Positions 18,937 to 28,774 are shown, counted from the stretch's first letter. The stretch: 64,000 nt of DNA from Microbulbifer flavimaris (GCF_001641755.2 NZ_LRFG02000005.1:124001-188000); one strand, 5' to 3'. A program made the numbers and translations. The notes: generated by a model not told the origin, from the sequence alone.

Positions 18937-20355
18937 GTGAGCGATCTGATCCCCAGCCGCGAAGAGCAGGAAGGTGATGGCGAAGTCCGCTATCGCATGC
19001 TCTACGAATCCGAAGACAAGGTTTACACCCGCCACATACGCGGCCTTTACACCCGTATTCGCAAGTACACGGGGCTGCCGCTGCTAGCAGCGTTTTTCTT
19101 CATTCCCTGGATCAATATCGACGGACGCCAGGCTGTCCACTTCGACCTGCCGGAGCGCAAGTTTCACATTCTCTGGGCCACTTTCGGCCCCCAGGACGGC
19201 TTTCTGCTGGCCTGGATCCTGATCATGGCAGCGTTCGCGCTGTTTGCAGTGACCACCTGGTTGGGGCGCGTCTGGTGCGGTTTTACCTGTCCGCAGACGG
19301 TGTGGACCATGATGTTCATGTGGGCCGAACGGGTTTGCCAGGGCGACAGGGCAAAGCGGATGAAGCTGGACGCTGCGCCCATGAGCACCGAAAAGGCGCT
19401 GCGCAAGTCCGGCACCTATGCCATCTGGATTTTGATCGCCCTGGCCACGGCGCTGGCGTTTGTTGGCTACTTCTACGGTATCCGCGAGCTGGTGGTGGAC
19501 CTGGCCACCTTCAATGCCCATCCGCAGGGTGTGTTCTGGGTCGGCTTCTTCACCCTGGCCACCTTCTTCAACGCCGGGTTCATGCGTGAGCAGGTGTGCA
19601 AGTACATGTGCCCCTATGCCCGTTTCCAGTCGGTCATGTACGATCAGGATACCCTTGCGGTCTACTATGATGCCCGTCGCGGTGAGACGCGCGGCCCCCG
19701 CAAGAAGGGGGTTGACTACAAGGCCGAGGGGATGGGGGACTGCATCGACTGCTACTGGTGCGTGCAGGTCTGCCCGGTGGATATCGATATCCGTGACGGC
19801 ATGCAATACGAGTGCATTAACTGCGGCCTGTGTGTCGACGCCTGCAACAGCGTCATGGACAAGATGGGTTACCCCCGCGGGCTGATTCGCTTTACCTCCG
19901 AAGACGAGCTGGAAACCGGCAAGACCAACTACCTGAGGCCGCGTCTGTTTGGTTATGCTTTCGTGCTGGTGGCCATGCTGGCGCTCTTTACACAGCAGGT
20001 GGTAACCCGCAGCCCGATTGAGGCCGAGGTCCTGCGCGATCGCGGTGCGCGGCTTTTTCGGGAGTATCGCGGCGATATCCAGAACGTCTACACCGTGAAG
20101 ATCAACAACATGGATCAGGCGCCCCATGAGTTCAGGATCCGCGTGGAGGGCAAGGCGGGGCTTGATTACTCGCTGCGCATGCCGCGCCAGATCTATCTTG
20201 AGGCCGGCGAGATCTATGCAGTGCCGATCCGGGTCAGCGTTCCCAAGGAACAGCTGCAGGACACCAAGCACGATATTGATATCATCGTCGAGGCGGTGGA
20301 TAAGGCTGAGCTGACTGACCGGCACCAGACGGTATTTATCGGCCCCAAAAAATAG
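18937..20355 (+). CDS. ccoG: Cytochrome c oxidase accessory protein CcoG (FixG-like)
   Basis: 472 residues. Membrane helices near residues 30-50 and 85-110 and two more before residue 215 precede a 2x[4Fe-4S] ferredoxin domain (CIDCYWCVQVCPVD and CINCGLCVDACN). Another helix and a C-terminal Ig-like FixG domain follow. CcoG functions as a cupric reductase in copper supply to CcoN. I chose the GTG at 18937 (MSDLIPSREEQE), with TGAGG 6 bases before it. A GTG four codons upstream (18925) also has a GGAG. Confidence 0.95.
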   Translation: MSDLIPSREEQEGDGEVRYRMLYESEDKVYTRHIRGLYTRIRKYTGLPLLAAFFFIPWINIDGRQAVHFDLPERKFHILWATFGPQDGFLLAWILIMAAFALFAVTTWLGRVWCGFTCPQTVWTMMFMWAERVCQGDRAKRMKLDAAPMSTEKALRKSGTYAIWILIALATALAFVGYFYGIRELVVDLATFNAHPQGVFWVGFFTLATFFNAGFMREQVCKYMCPYARFQSVMYDQDTLAVYYDARRGETRGPRKKGVDYKAEGMGDCIDCYWCVQVCPVDIDIRDGMQYECINCGLCVDACNSVMDKMGYPRGLIRFTSEDELETGKTNYLRPRLFGYAFVLVAMLALFTQQVVTRSPIEAEVLRDRGARLFREYRGDIQNVYTVKINNMDQAPHEFRIRVEGKAGLDYSLRMPRQIYLEAGEIYAVPIRVSVPKEQLQDTKHDIDIIVEAVDKAELTDRHQTVFIGPKK

Positions 20356-20362
20356 CAATCGA

Positions 20363-20394
20363 CCGACACCGGGGCGCGTTCGCGCGGGTGTCGG
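20363..20394 (+). terminator. Strong hairpin between ccoG and ccoH
   Basis: CCGACACC at 20363 pairs with GGTGTCGG at 20387, and an inner GCGCG/CGCGC stem closes a small loop. No T-run follows. It may tune expression of the downstream assembly genes. Confidence 0.45.
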
Positions 20395-20418
20395 CTCTGG
20401 ATTCCGGAGAGCGGTTAA

Positions 20419-20988
20419 GTGGCAGGGCAGGCCACTGGCCGCCCTGTCACTGTGAGTACATTCGTGAACGATCAATCCCCAAAACCCTGGTACCGGGAAA
20501 CCTGGCTGTGGCTCGTGCTCGCACCACTGATTCTCGTGGTGCTGGTTTCCCTGACCATGGTGTCTATCGCCTTCCGCCACGCCGACGATACCGTCAGTGA
20601 CACCTACTACAAAGACAGCCGCATGTACCACTACACCGCGGGCCAGGATGAGCGCGCGCGGGAACTGGAGCTGGCAGCATTGCTACAGTTCAACCCCGAG
20701 ACGCATGTGGTCAGCCTGGACCTGACCGGTGCTGTCGAGTACCCGCCGGCCTTGCTCCTGTCGCTCAGCCACCCGGTCGAAGAGGACCTGGACCACCATA
20801 TCCGCCTGGCGCAGGTGTCTTCCGGGCGATATCGCGGTACCTATGACGGTGAGCTGCATCACCGCTGGTACCTGCGCCTGATGCCGCAGCTGGATCCTGA
20901 GCAGCACCTGGATGCGGAGTGGCGCCTGAAGGGCGAGATCAATTTTGAGCTGGGCCAGGCCGCACCGCTGAACCCCGCAGTGCAATGA
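20419..20988 (+). CDS. ccoH: FixH/CcoH family assembly protein
   Basis: Up to 189 residues. A single membrane helix (WLWLVLAPLILVVLVSLTMV) is followed by a conserved DDTVSDTYYKDSRMYHY and a periplasmic beta-rich domain. CcoH is needed for stable assembly of the cbb3 oxidase. The start is uncertain: GTG at 20419 has GGAG 9 bases upstream, while GTG at 20464 (MNDQSPKPWYRETW) gives a shorter family-like N-terminus. The stop overlaps the ccoI start by 4 bases. Confidence 0.9.
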   Translation: MAGQATGRPVTVSTFVNDQSPKPWYRETWLWLVLAPLILVVLVSLTMVSIAFRHADDTVSDTYYKDSRMYHYTAGQDERARELELAALLQFNPETHVVSLDLTGAVEYPPALLLSLSHPVEEDLDHHIRLAQVSSGRYRGTYDGELHHRWYLRLMPQLDPEQHLDAEWRLKGEINFELGQAAPLNPAVQ

Positions 20989-23447
20989 GCGAGATCAGCT
21001 GTTTTCACTGCGGCCTGCCGGTGCCCGCCGGCAGTCGTCACTCCGTGGTCATCAGTGGCGCCGAGCGCCCGATGTGCTGCCCCGGATGCGAGGCCGTGGC
21101 GGGCGCGATCGTTGCCGGGGGCCTGGACAATTTCTACCGTTTCCGCGATACCACCAACCAGCGGCCGGAGGGGGATAATCCCCGGGAAGCCCGCTGGGAT
21201 GCTTTTGACCTGCCGGAGCTGCAGCAACAGTTTGTGCGTGACTGGGGTTCCAGCGGAGAAGGGGGCGACCTCAAGCTGGCCAGCCTGCTGGTGGGTGGTA
21301 TCAGCTGTGCCGCCTGTGTCTGGCTGATTGAGAAACATCTCGGCGCGCTGGAGGGTGTGGAGCGGGTTTCTGTGAATGCCAGCACCCAGCGAGCCCAGAT
21401 CGTTTTCGATCCGCAGCACATGAAGCCCAGCCTGCTGTTCGCGGAACTGGCCCGTATCGGTTACCGACCGGCCGCAGCGACTGCGGCCAATAGCGAGGAG
21501 CTTATCCTGACCGAGCGGCGCGCTGCACTGCGTCGCCTCGGTGTCGCCGGCCTGGGCACCATGCAGGTGATGATGTTTGCCATCGCCCTGTATTTTGGCG
21601 AGGCCACCGGCATCGATGCCGAGATGGAGCGTTATTTCCGCTGGGTCTCCCTGCTGGTGGCGACACCGGTGGTGCTCTATGCGGCACGGCCGTTCTTCTC
21701 TGCCGCCTGGCGCAGCCTGCGCAGCCGTCACCTGAGTATGGATGTGCCGGTTTCCCTGGCCATTGGTCTCGCCTATGTGGCCAGTTTCTATGCCACGGTG
21801 ACCGGTACCGGGGATGTGTACTTCGAATCCATCTCCATGTTCACCTTCTTCCTGCTACTTGGCCGAACCGTTGAAATGCGGGCGCGTCACCGGGCCGGGC
21901 TCGCCAGTGGCGGGTTGGCACAGCTGCTGCCCCTGACCGCCACCCGGCTGGATTTGGGGGAAGCGCGTGAGGTACCGGTAGCCGCACTGGTGGCCGGTGA
22001 CCGGATACTGCTGCGCCCCGGGGATACGGTGCCAGCGGATGGTGAAGTACTCGAGGGCACCAGCGGTGTGGACGAGTCCCTGCTCAGTGGTGAGTCGGCG
22101 CTGCAGCAGAAAACGACCGGCAGCCGGGTTTACGCCGGCAGTGTCAACGGCGACTCGACCCTGGAAGTACGGGTCACGGCTGCGGGTCAGTCCACCCGGA
22201 TATCAGCGATCGAGCGACTGGTTGAGCGGGCGCAGCTGGAAAAGCCCCAGCAGGTAGCCCTGGCCGACCGGGTTGCAGGCTGGTTTGTCGCGGTGGTGCT
22301 GGCGGCGGCGGGGGCTGCTTTTGCGTTCTGGTGGCAGGTGGCCCCGGAGCGGGCCTTCTGGATCGCCCTTTCCGTGCTGGTGGTGACCTGTCCCTGCGCC
22401 CTTTCTCTGGCGACGCCGGCAGCCCTCGCCGCAGCCACGCTGCGACTGCAGCAGCTCGGGCTATTAATTGCCGGGGGGCATCTGCTGGAGACGCTGCCAC
22501 GGCTGACGAGGGTCGTTTTCGACAAAACCGGCACGCTGACGCAGGGAGAGCCGCGCATTCTGCAGATCCAGCTCTTGCGGGATGGCTGGACCGAGCAGCG
22601 GGTGCGCGATGTGGCCGCTGCGCTCGAATCCCGCAGTAATCACCCGCTGGCGCGCGCGTTTCGCCCCTGGTTCAACAATCTTCAGGCCCGCGAGCTGGTC
22701 ATGCACACCGGACGCGGCATCGAGGGCCGCCTGGACGACATGGGCTACCGCCTGGGGCGCGCCGATTTTGCCGCTGTCGAGCCGCCCCCTCTGCCCCGGA
22801 GCGAGGGGCAGTGGCTGCTGCTGGGGGATGAAAAGGGACCTGTGGCCTGGATAGGGCTCGGTGATCAGCTGCGCGCATCGGCGATGGCGGCGGTTTCCCG
22901 ACTGCGCGACTCCGGCCTGGCAATGGAATTGCTGAGCGGCGACCAGTCGGCTGAGGTGGCGAGGCTGGCGCAGTCGGTGGGAATTACAGATTACCGCGCT
23001 GGCGTATCGCCGGAGGAAAAGCTCGAGCGCCTGCAACAGCTGCAGGCCGGTGGGGAAAAGGTACTGATGGTCGGTGATGGCCTCAACGACGTGCCGGTGC
23101 TTTCCGGGGCCGATGCCTCTGTGGCCATGCTCTCGGCGGCGGATCTGGCCCAGTCCCGTGCGGATGCCATATTGCTGAACGGGGACCTGCAGGTTCTTCC
23201 CAATGCCCTGCAGCTGTCCCGCAAAACCCGGCGGATTATCCGCCAGAACCTGGCCTGGGCGCTGGGTTACAATGTGCTGGCATTGCCCCTGGCAGTGTGC
23301 GGGCTGGTACCGCCATGGGTGGCGGCCCTCGGGATGTCGGCCAGCTCACTGATCGTGGTCCTCAACGCCCTGCGGCTGTCCCGCTGGGCGCCCCGGCGGC
23401 GTGCGGCAGTGTCCGATATCAGCGTCACGGCACAAACTGCGAGGTAA
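20985..23447 (+). CDS. ccoI: Copper-translocating P1B-type ATPase for cbb3 oxidase assembly
   Basis: 820 residues. An N-terminal Cys-rich metal domain (CFHCGLPVP, MCCPGCEAV) is followed by an HMA domain with GISCAACVW. The P-type ATPase core contains the membrane motif TCPCALSLATP, the phosphorylation site DKTGTLTQG and the hinge VGDGLNDVPVL. CcoI/FixI ATPases export Cu(I) for cbb3 maturation rather than for bulk detoxification, which fits this operon. ATGA overlap with ccoH indicates translational coupling. Confidence 0.96.
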   Translation: MSEISCFHCGLPVPAGSRHSVVISGAERPMCCPGCEAVAGAIVAGGLDNFYRFRDTTNQRPEGDNPREARWDAFDLPELQQQFVRDWGSSGEGGDLKLASLLVGGISCAACVWLIEKHLGALEGVERVSVNASTQRAQIVFDPQHMKPSLLFAELARIGYRPAAATAANSEELILTERRAALRRLGVAGLGTMQVMMFAIALYFGEATGIDAEMERYFRWVSLLVATPVVLYAARPFFSAAWRSLRSRHLSMDVPVSLAIGLAYVASFYATVTGTGDVYFESISMFTFFLLLGRTVEMRARHRAGLASGGLAQLLPLTATRLDLGEAREVPVAALVAGDRILLRPGDTVPADGEVLEGTSGVDESLLSGESALQQKTTGSRVYAGSVNGDSTLEVRVTAAGQSTRISAIERLVERAQLEKPQQVALADRVAGWFVAVVLAAAGAAFAFWWQVAPERAFWIALSVLVVTCPCALSLATPAALAAATLRLQQLGLLIAGGHLLETLPRLTRVVFDKTGTLTQGEPRILQIQLLRDGWTEQRVRDVAAALESRSNHPLARAFRPWFNNLQARELVMHTGRGIEGRLDDMGYRLGRADFAAVEPPPLPRSEGQWLLLGDEKGPVAWIGLGDQLRASAMAAVSRLRDSGLAMELLSGDQSAEVARLAQSVGITDYRAGVSPEEKLERLQQLQAGGEKVLMVGDGLNDVPVLSGADASVAMLSAADLAQSRADAILLNGDLQVLPNALQLSRKTRRIIRQNLAWALGYNVLALPLAVCGLVPPWVAALGMSASSLIVVLNALRLSRWAPRRRAAVSDISVTAQTAR

Positions 23448-23449
23448 CC

Positions 23450-23719
23450 GTGGATAGCCTGTACTTCCTGATTCCCATCGCCATTGTTTTTGTGAGTATC
23501 GCCGTCAAGGTGTTCTTCTGGGCGGTGAATAACGGCCAATATGACGACCTCAATACCGAGGGCCGGCGCATCCTGTTTGATGACGATGCGCCCGATGTGA
23601 CCGCGAGTGGCGAAAAGCAGACAGCGGATGGTGAGGATGCTGACCAGGGCGCCCGCAACCCGGATCAGACTGAAGCGGTAAATCAGGCCAAAGACAGCCG
23701 GGGGAAGCGCGGTGAGTGA
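23450..23719 (+). CDS. ccoS: cbb3-type cytochrome oxidase assembly protein CcoS
   Basis: 89 residues, starting at a GTG with GAGG 5 bases upstream. A single helix DSLYFLIPIAIVFVSIAVKVFFWAV is followed by NNGQYDDLNTEGRRILFDDD, the CcoS signature, and an unusually long acidic, Asp/Gln-rich tail. CcoS is needed to insert haem and copper into CcoN. An upstream in-frame ATG (23297) would overlap ccoI extensively and is rejected. The stop overlaps the next gene by 8 bases. Confidence 0.93.
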   Translation: MDSLYFLIPIAIVFVSIAVKVFFWAVNNGQYDDLNTEGRRILFDDDAPDVTASGEKQTADGEDADQGARNPDQTEAVNQAKDSRGKRGE

Positions 23720-24452
23720 TTGGGGTTTTGTCGCGGCCGCTCTGGCCATCGGGTTTTTTGGCAGCAGCCACTGTATCGGCATGTGCGGCGGAATCTCATC
23801 CGCGCTGGGCATGGCGGTGCCGGGCCGGAAGCCGGCCTGGGGCCAGCTGGTCTCCTACTCCGCCGGACGCCTGGGCAGTTATGCGTTAATGGGGGCGATT
23901 GCCGGCGCTCTGGGTGCCGCCGTGCTGCCCACGTTGACACCGCTGCGGGTGCTGGCCGGACTGATGCTGGTAGCGATGGCGTTGTATATCGCCGGCTGGT
24001 GGCGAGGGCTTGTCTGGCTGGAGCGCGGCGGAGCTCATCTCTGGCGCTACCTGCAGCCGCTCAGCAGGCAGCTGCTGCCGGTGAACTCCGCGCCGCAGGC
24101 ACTGGCGCTGGGTTCCATCTGGGGCTGGCTGCCCTGCGGTCTGGTATACAGCGCCCTCACTTTTGCCCTCGCCCAGGGCGGCAGTGGCCAGGCGGCGCTG
24201 GCGATGTTCGCCTTCGGCCTTGGCACAGTGCCGGCCATGTTTGCTACCGGGGCCGCCGGTGCCCGCGTGCGGGAGCTGGTGCAGCGACCGCGGGTGCGTA
24301 TCCTGATGGCACTGTTGATCCTGCTATTCGGGCTGTGGACGATCTGGGGCGCGGTGGGCCATGCAGGCCACGGTGCTCACGGCAGTCACACCGGCCACGG
24401 TGAGCCGGCCGTGGAGTCCACCGAACCGGGTGGGCATCATCACCACCACTGA
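23712..24452 (+). CDS. DsbD_2/TauE-SafE-type membrane protein with His-rich tail
   Basis: 246 residues, about six helices, starting at a GTG inside ccoS. The motif GFFGSSHCIGMCGGI near the N-terminus is typical of the membrane proteins that follow ccoS in many cbb3 clusters, annotated as sulfite exporter TauE/SafE family. The last ~35 residues are very His/Gly-rich (GHAGHGAHGSHTGHG and a terminal GGHHHHH), which suggests metal binding. A role in copper delivery for the oxidase is inferred from position and tail. Confidence 0.88.
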   Translation: MSDWGFVAAALAIGFFGSSHCIGMCGGISSALGMAVPGRKPAWGQLVSYSAGRLGSYALMGAIAGALGAAVLPTLTPLRVLAGLMLVAMALYIAGWWRGLVWLERGGAHLWRYLQPLSRQLLPVNSAPQALALGSIWGWLPCGLVYSALTFALAQGGSGQAALAMFAFGLGTVPAMFATGAAGARVRELVQRPRVRILMALLILLFGLWTIWGAVGHAGHGAHGSHTGHGEPAVESTEPGGHHHHH

Positions 24453-24498
24453 ATTGTCTGCTGCCGGGGCATAACCGGGCCCGGCAAGCTCTGTGCGT

Positions 24499-24732
24499 TC
24501 AGGTCCGGTCAATGATCTCGTCGTGGCCGTCCGCTGCAGCGCAGTGGGCGCAGCAGTAAAACTTACCCTCCGCCTCGGTGCCGTGACCCAGGATGCGGCA
24601 GCTGCAGTGAGAGCACTTCGGCGCTAGCGCCTGAATCGCACACTCAAAGCTATCGAAAAAGTGTTGCTGATTGTCGATGGTGATCTGCATCGGCTTATCG
24701 TACTGGTTGCCGCAGGTCTCACACTGTTGCAT
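24499..24732 (-). CDS. Cys-rich metallothionein-like zinc-binding protein
   Basis: 77 residues. An N-terminal CETCGNQYDKPM zinc-knuckle-like part is followed by a C-terminal region with CSHCSCRILGHG and FYCCAHCA. Its spacing of Cys and the final YCC-HC pattern resemble prokaryotic metallothioneins of the SmtA type. It probably binds zinc or copper. It is convergent with the cbb3 cluster and its His-rich last gene. The ATG is preceded by GGAGGAGACGACCG, a strong ribosome site. Confidence 0.8.
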   Translation of the reverse strand: MQQCETCGNQYDKPMQITIDNQQHFFDSFECAIQALAPKCSHCSCRILGHGTEAEGKFYCCAHCAAADGHDEIIDRT

Positions 24733-24902
24733 CGGTCGTCTCCTCCGGGTGGCTGTCTGTGGTGTGATTCACCCCGCAAGCATAGGTGAAGACGTACAAG
24801 TGCCAGGCGTTTTGCCGGTAGGGGAGGGTGGCAACCTGGAGACGCTCGCCAGGTGTAATTCAGCGCTACACTGATGCAATCAGTCACAGAGAGAGGCCCG
24901 CA

Positions 24903-25199
24903 ATGAGCAGGGAATCCGATCGTTCAGCCTATGAGCAAAAAGCCCGTGCCAAGTTGAAGGAGTGGAACGCGGAGATCGACAAGCTGTCCGCCAGGGCAGA
25001 GCAAGCCAGTGCGGACACGAAGATGAAGTACCGGGATGAAATCGACAAGCTGCAAAGCAAGCGCGAATCGATGAAGAGAAAACTCGAGCAGCTGCACGGC
25101 AAGAGCGGCGATGCCTGGGACGAATTCAGGGACGGCTTGGAAGACGCCTGGACTGACATGAAGCGCTCCATTGAGCGGGCCCGGGATCGACTACGCTGA
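24903..25199 (+). CDS. Small coiled-coil protein, possible stress protein
   Basis: 98 residues, highly charged and helical throughout, with heptad-like Leu/Ile spacing in AKLKEWNAEIDKLSARAEQA and DEIDKLQSKRESMKRKLEQL. No membrane segment or signal peptide is seen. It resembles proteins annotated as coiled-coil or Sll1863-like stress proteins, but the match is only by pattern. GAGAGAGG stands before the ATG. No operon partner is apparent. Confidence 0.75.
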   Translation: MSRESDRSAYEQKARAKLKEWNAEIDKLSARAEQASADTKMKYRDEIDKLQSKRESMKRKLEQLHGKSGDAWDEFRDGLEDAWTDMKRSIERARDRLR

Positions 25200-25234
25200 G
25201 CCGCGATCCCGTTGCATCCTGTGGCCGGGCAGGC

Positions 25235-26089
25235 TCACAGGTCGAGGCGCAGAGAGAGATCGATGGCCCGCAGGTGCTTGGTGAGGCTGCCCGACGAGAT
25301 ATAGTCTGCATCGAGGGCCGCCAGCTGCTGTAGCCGCTGGGCATCGACGCTGCCGGAGATCTCTATCTTTGCTTTGCCTTTTGCCCGCGTCAGGGCCTCG
25401 CGGGTATCCGCGTCGCTGAACTCGTCCAGCATGATCACATCGGCGCCGGCTTCCAGGGCCTGGCCCAGCTCCTCCAGGTTTTCCACTTCCACCTCGACCA
25501 GCGCCTCCGGGGCAATGCCCCGCGCCTGGCGCACCGCGGCGTCGATGCCGCCGGCAGCTGTAATGTGATTCTCCTTGATCAGGAAGGCGTCATAGAGACC
25601 AATGCGGTGATTGAAACAGCCGCCGCAAAGCACCGCGTATTTCTGGGCCGTGCGCAGCCCGGGGATGGTCTTGCGGGTGTCGAGAATCTTTACATCGGTA
25701 CCTGCCGCCCGGGCCGCATACCCTGCCGCCGTGGTGGCGGTGCCCGACAGGGTCTGGAGAAAATTCAGCGCCGTGCGCTCGCCGGTGAGGATTGAACGGG
25801 CATTGCCCTCCAGCTCGAAAAGCACGGTTTCCGCCTTTACCTCGTCGCCGTCCTCGCAGTGCCAGAAAAGCTTCAGTGACGGGTCCAGCTGTCGAAAGAC
25901 CGCTTCTACCCAGGCGCGGCCGCAGATGGTGCAGTCCTCGCGGGTGATCACTCTGGCTCGCGCCTCGCGATCGGCGGGAATCAGTTGGGCGGTAATGTCA
26001 CCGCTGCCCACGTCCTCCTCCAGCGCAGCGCGGACGGCGCGCTCGAGATCCTCGAGTAAATTCGGAATATCGGTTTGTTGCGGGTGCAT
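25235..26089 (-). CDS. nadC: Quinolinate phosphoribosyltransferase (decarboxylating)
   Basis: 284 residues. NadC makes nicotinate mononucleotide from quinolinate and PRPP in NAD synthesis. Signatures are [13 protein letters not shown], the [11 protein letters not shown] active-site loop and the C-terminal barrel motifs [11 protein letters not shown] and [15 protein letters not shown] use ATG 26089. A GTG directly before it would add one residue. nadC is divergent from the DUF1631 gene, and ampD lies beyond, the same neighbourhood as in Pseudomonas aeruginosa. Confidence 0.96.
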   Translation of the reverse strand: MHPQQTDIPNLLEDLERAVRAALEEDVGSGDITAQLIPADREARARVITREDCTICGRAWVEAVFRQLDPSLKLFWHCEDGDEVKAETVLFELEGNARSILTGERTALNFLQTLSGTATTAAGYAARAAGTDVKILDTRKTIPGLRTAQKYAVLCGGCFNHRIGLYDAFLIKENHITAAGGIDAAVRQARGIAPEALVEVEVENLEELGQALEAGADVIMLDEFSDADTREALTRAKGKAKIEISGSVDAQRLQQLAALDADYISSGSLTKHLRAIDLSLRLDL

Positions 26090-26395
26090 CACTGGGTCTC
26101 TTCTTGCAAGGGCGGCATCTTAGCAGAATTCGCCACAGTGGACGTGTCCGTGCGACGCCCGAGGCTTGCCGACACTTAGCGCGTTGAAATCGGCAGGGCT
26201 GTGAGCGATGTCTCAAAATGGCTGCCAGGTTGTTGTCGCCCAGTGTCAAATTGGCGTTAGAATGCCGTTAGTTTCTCGAGCTGCCCGCACGCAAACAGTA
26301 GAGGCGGCCAAGAGCAAGGACCGTGTGCACAGACAGCTGTCGCGGTTAACACTACCAAGAGAACGGAATGCCGTCGGGGGCATTCGGGGGACAGG
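26090..26395. promoter_or_regulatory. Divergent nadC/DUF1631 intergenic region
   Basis: No gene is seen. TTGTCG (26233) and TAGAAT (26258) form a weak plus-strand promoter candidate, although their 19-base spacing is long. A GC-rich ribosome-site region precedes the GTG at 26396. Confidence 0.3.
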
Positions 26396-28774
26396 GTGGA
26401 GATCAAGGAATCGACAAACGTAGTGCCCCTCTCTCAACAACGAGGGGGGAGCGGACAGCGTGGTGATGCGCAGAGTCCTCTCGTGCTGCCCTCAACCGTC
26501 ATCACCCTCCGGGAAAAGGCGCGAGATCTCCTGCTTGAACGCCTCAAACAGCTGTTCAGCAAGGTGGACGACTCCCTGTTTTCCATGGCCGAGCGTGCCC
26601 ACGGCCAGGAAGAGCAGGATGGTCTGTTTCAGGCCCTGAGATTACTCAGGGTCGAGCGCCGCAATATCGCCGCCCGTTTTGGCGCGTACATCGAAGACAG
26701 TTTCCAGATCGCAGAGGAACGCGAAGAGCTGGATGACGCCCCCCTCGCTGAAAATCTCTCCCTCGTCCATAACGACGACCTCGAGCAACTGGTCGCTGTG
26801 GATACCATGGTGGTCAACGCCAAACGTGACTTCGGTGAGACTCTGGGTGAGCTGGCTTTGCGGCTAGATTCGGTTTACCCCGTCAAGGTATTTGAAAAGA
26901 ACAACCCGCTGCGCCCTGAAGCCATATGTGACGCCTTTGTCGAGGCCCTGAGACCGCTCGAAGTCCATATTCGCGCGCGCCTGACAGTGCTGAAGAAATT
27001 CGAGCAAATGGTGATGTTGCACCTGGGCGAATTCTACGATCGCTGCAACCAGATGCTGGTGGAGAAGGGAGTCCTCCCCGACCTGAGCCGGCGACAGAGA
27101 GCCGCACGACGGGAACAGGCCCGTGCCCGACAGCTTGAGTCCCAGGGTGCGGCTGCAGAGACTCAACCTGGTTCTGTCGGGGTTAATCCGGGTGCAGGTC
27201 AGGGTCAGCAAGCGCCCAGCTACGGTACTGCCATGGCTCCCGGCGGTGGCAGCCAGGGACTGATCGGCGGGCAACCCGGGCCGTTTGCTCCGGGGCTGCT
27301 GCCCCCGACTGCGGGGCTGGCCCCCATGCCTGCTTCTGATCTGCTGGGGCATCTCGGTGAGCTGCAGTCGGCGGCTGTCGCCGGTCAGCCGGGTGGGGTC
27401 CAGCTGCTGGATGTGAGCCAGCTGTTGCAGCAGAGACTGGTGGACGCGCAGGAGTCCGCGTCGCTGGCCAAAGTGGACAGTGACATTATCAAACTGGTGG
27501 AGATGCTGTTCTCGTTTATTCTTGAGGACCGCAATCTTGCCGAGCCCATCAAATCCCAGCTCGGGCGCCTGCAGCTTCCATTGCTCAAGGTGGGCATCGC
27601 CGATAAATCCTTGTTCTCCAAGGGCGGGCACCCCGCGCGCAAACTTCTCAATACGCTCGCCGATGCGGCGACTGGCTGGCTGGCCAGTGAGGACTACGAA
27701 AAGGACCCGCTGTACCGGGAAATTTCCAAGGTGGTGGATCGGGTAGTCAACGAGTTTGATCGGGATATCGGCATCTTCTCCCTACTGCTGGAATCCTTTG
27801 AACAGTTCATTGCCCGTGAGCGCAAACGCGCTGAGATGTTGGAGCGACGGGTTGTCGATGAGGCCGACGGCAGGGCCAGGACCCAGGCTGCCAGGGCGCG
27901 GGTTGCGGCAGTGATGGATGCCCTCATGGCTGAGCGCGACCTGCCCCAGGTGGTACAGGACTGGCTGAAAAAAGTCTGGAACAACGTGCTGTTCCTGACC
28001 TCGGTAAAAGAGGGAACAGAGTCCGAGGCCTGGAGCCGGGATGTGCGCACCGCGCGCGACCTGGTCTGGAGTGTGCAGGCGCCCATGCCCGACAGTCGGC
28101 CGCAGTTACTGGCACTGCTGCCGGTGCTGCAAGAGCGGCTGCGGGAGGGCGTAAAGTCTGTCTCCCTGAACCCCTTCGAAGCCCGTCGTCTGTTTGCGGA
28201 ATTGAAAGAAATTTATCGGGAGCGTTTCGCGCTGGCTCAGCGGTTGCTGTCCGAGCAGGCGGCGGAGGCCGAACGGCGATCGAAATTGGCGGAGGAAGAG
28301 CCGCATACCCCGAGCCCGGAAGCCACAGATGCCGAATCTGGCGCTGCGGCAGAGCCGGCAGCGAAGGAGGAGAGCGAATCCACCACAACCGCCGTGCCTC
28401 AACTCGAGGAACTTGAGCAGGCGGCGGCCAGTGCGGAAGTCTCTGCGGGTGAGTCCGGCGAAGAGGAACCCCGCGAGCTCGACGAGAGTGATGCCCACTG
28501 GCAGATGACTTTCCGCCTTGCCCAGGGCAGCTGGTTTGAATTCAAGCGCTCCGACGAGGAGCAGTTCCGCTGTCGGCTGGCCGCTGTCATCAAGGACATC
28601 GATCAGTTTATTTTCGTCAACCGCAATGGTGCGAAAGTGGCTGAGTTCTCCCGCCTGGAGCTGGCCCACGCGCTTCGCGAGGCCAGGCTGATGCCGATGG
28701 ACGACGGGATGTTGTTTGAGCGAGCGCTGCAATCCGTCATCGGTAACGTGCGTAAAAACCGCGAGAAACAATAG
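26396..28774 (+). CDS. DUF1631 family protein, upstream paralogue
   Basis: 792 residues, cytosolic by composition, starting at a GTG behind a G-run. The family is large, of unknown function, and sits between nadC and ampD in pseudomonads. An N-terminal helical block (VITLREKARDLLLERLKQLF) leads to RARLTVLKKFEQMVM. A Gly/Pro-rich linker at about residues 255-305 is followed by a conserved core with SFILEDRNLAEPIKSQLGRL and SKGGHPARKLLNTLADAA. An acidic linker at about 630-690 precedes a C-terminal domain (HWQMTFRLAQGSWFEF, CRLAAVIKDIDQFIFVNRNG) that looks PilZ-like. A second copy follows. Confidence 0.85.
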   Translation: MEIKESTNVVPLSQQRGGSGQRGDAQSPLVLPSTVITLREKARDLLLERLKQLFSKVDDSLFSMAERAHGQEEQDGLFQALRLLRVERRNIAARFGAYIEDSFQIAEEREELDDAPLAENLSLVHNDDLEQLVAVDTMVVNAKRDFGETLGELALRLDSVYPVKVFEKNNPLRPEAICDAFVEALRPLEVHIRARLTVLKKFEQMVMLHLGEFYDRCNQMLVEKGVLPDLSRRQRAARREQARARQLESQGAAAETQPGSVGVNPGAGQGQQAPSYGTAMAPGGGSQGLIGGQPGPFAPGLLPPTAGLAPMPASDLLGHLGELQSAAVAGQPGGVQLLDVSQLLQQRLVDAQESASLAKVDSDIIKLVEMLFSFILEDRNLAEPIKSQLGRLQLPLLKVGIADKSLFSKGGHPARKLLNTLADAATGWLASEDYEKDPLYREISKVVDRVVNEFDRDIGIFSLLLESFEQFIARERKRAEMLERRVVDEADGRARTQAARARVAAVMDALMAERDLPQVVQDWLKKVWNNVLFLTSVKEGTESEAWSRDVRTARDLVWSVQAPMPDSRPQLLALLPVLQERLREGVKSVSLNPFEARRLFAELKEIYRERFALAQRLLSEQAAEAERRSKLAEEEPHTPSPEATDAESGAAAEPAAKEESESTTTAVPQLEELEQAAASAEVSAGESGEEEPRELDESDAHWQMTFRLAQGSWFEFKRSDEEQFRCRLAAVIKDIDQFIFVNRNGAKVAEFSRLELAHALREARLMPMDDGMLFERALQSVIGNVRKNREKQ

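Noticed and set aside
19084..20631. 515-codon minus-strand frame opposite ccoG
   Set aside because: Antisense shadow spanning ccoG and part of ccoH. Composition is His/Gln-rich and unlike a protein family.
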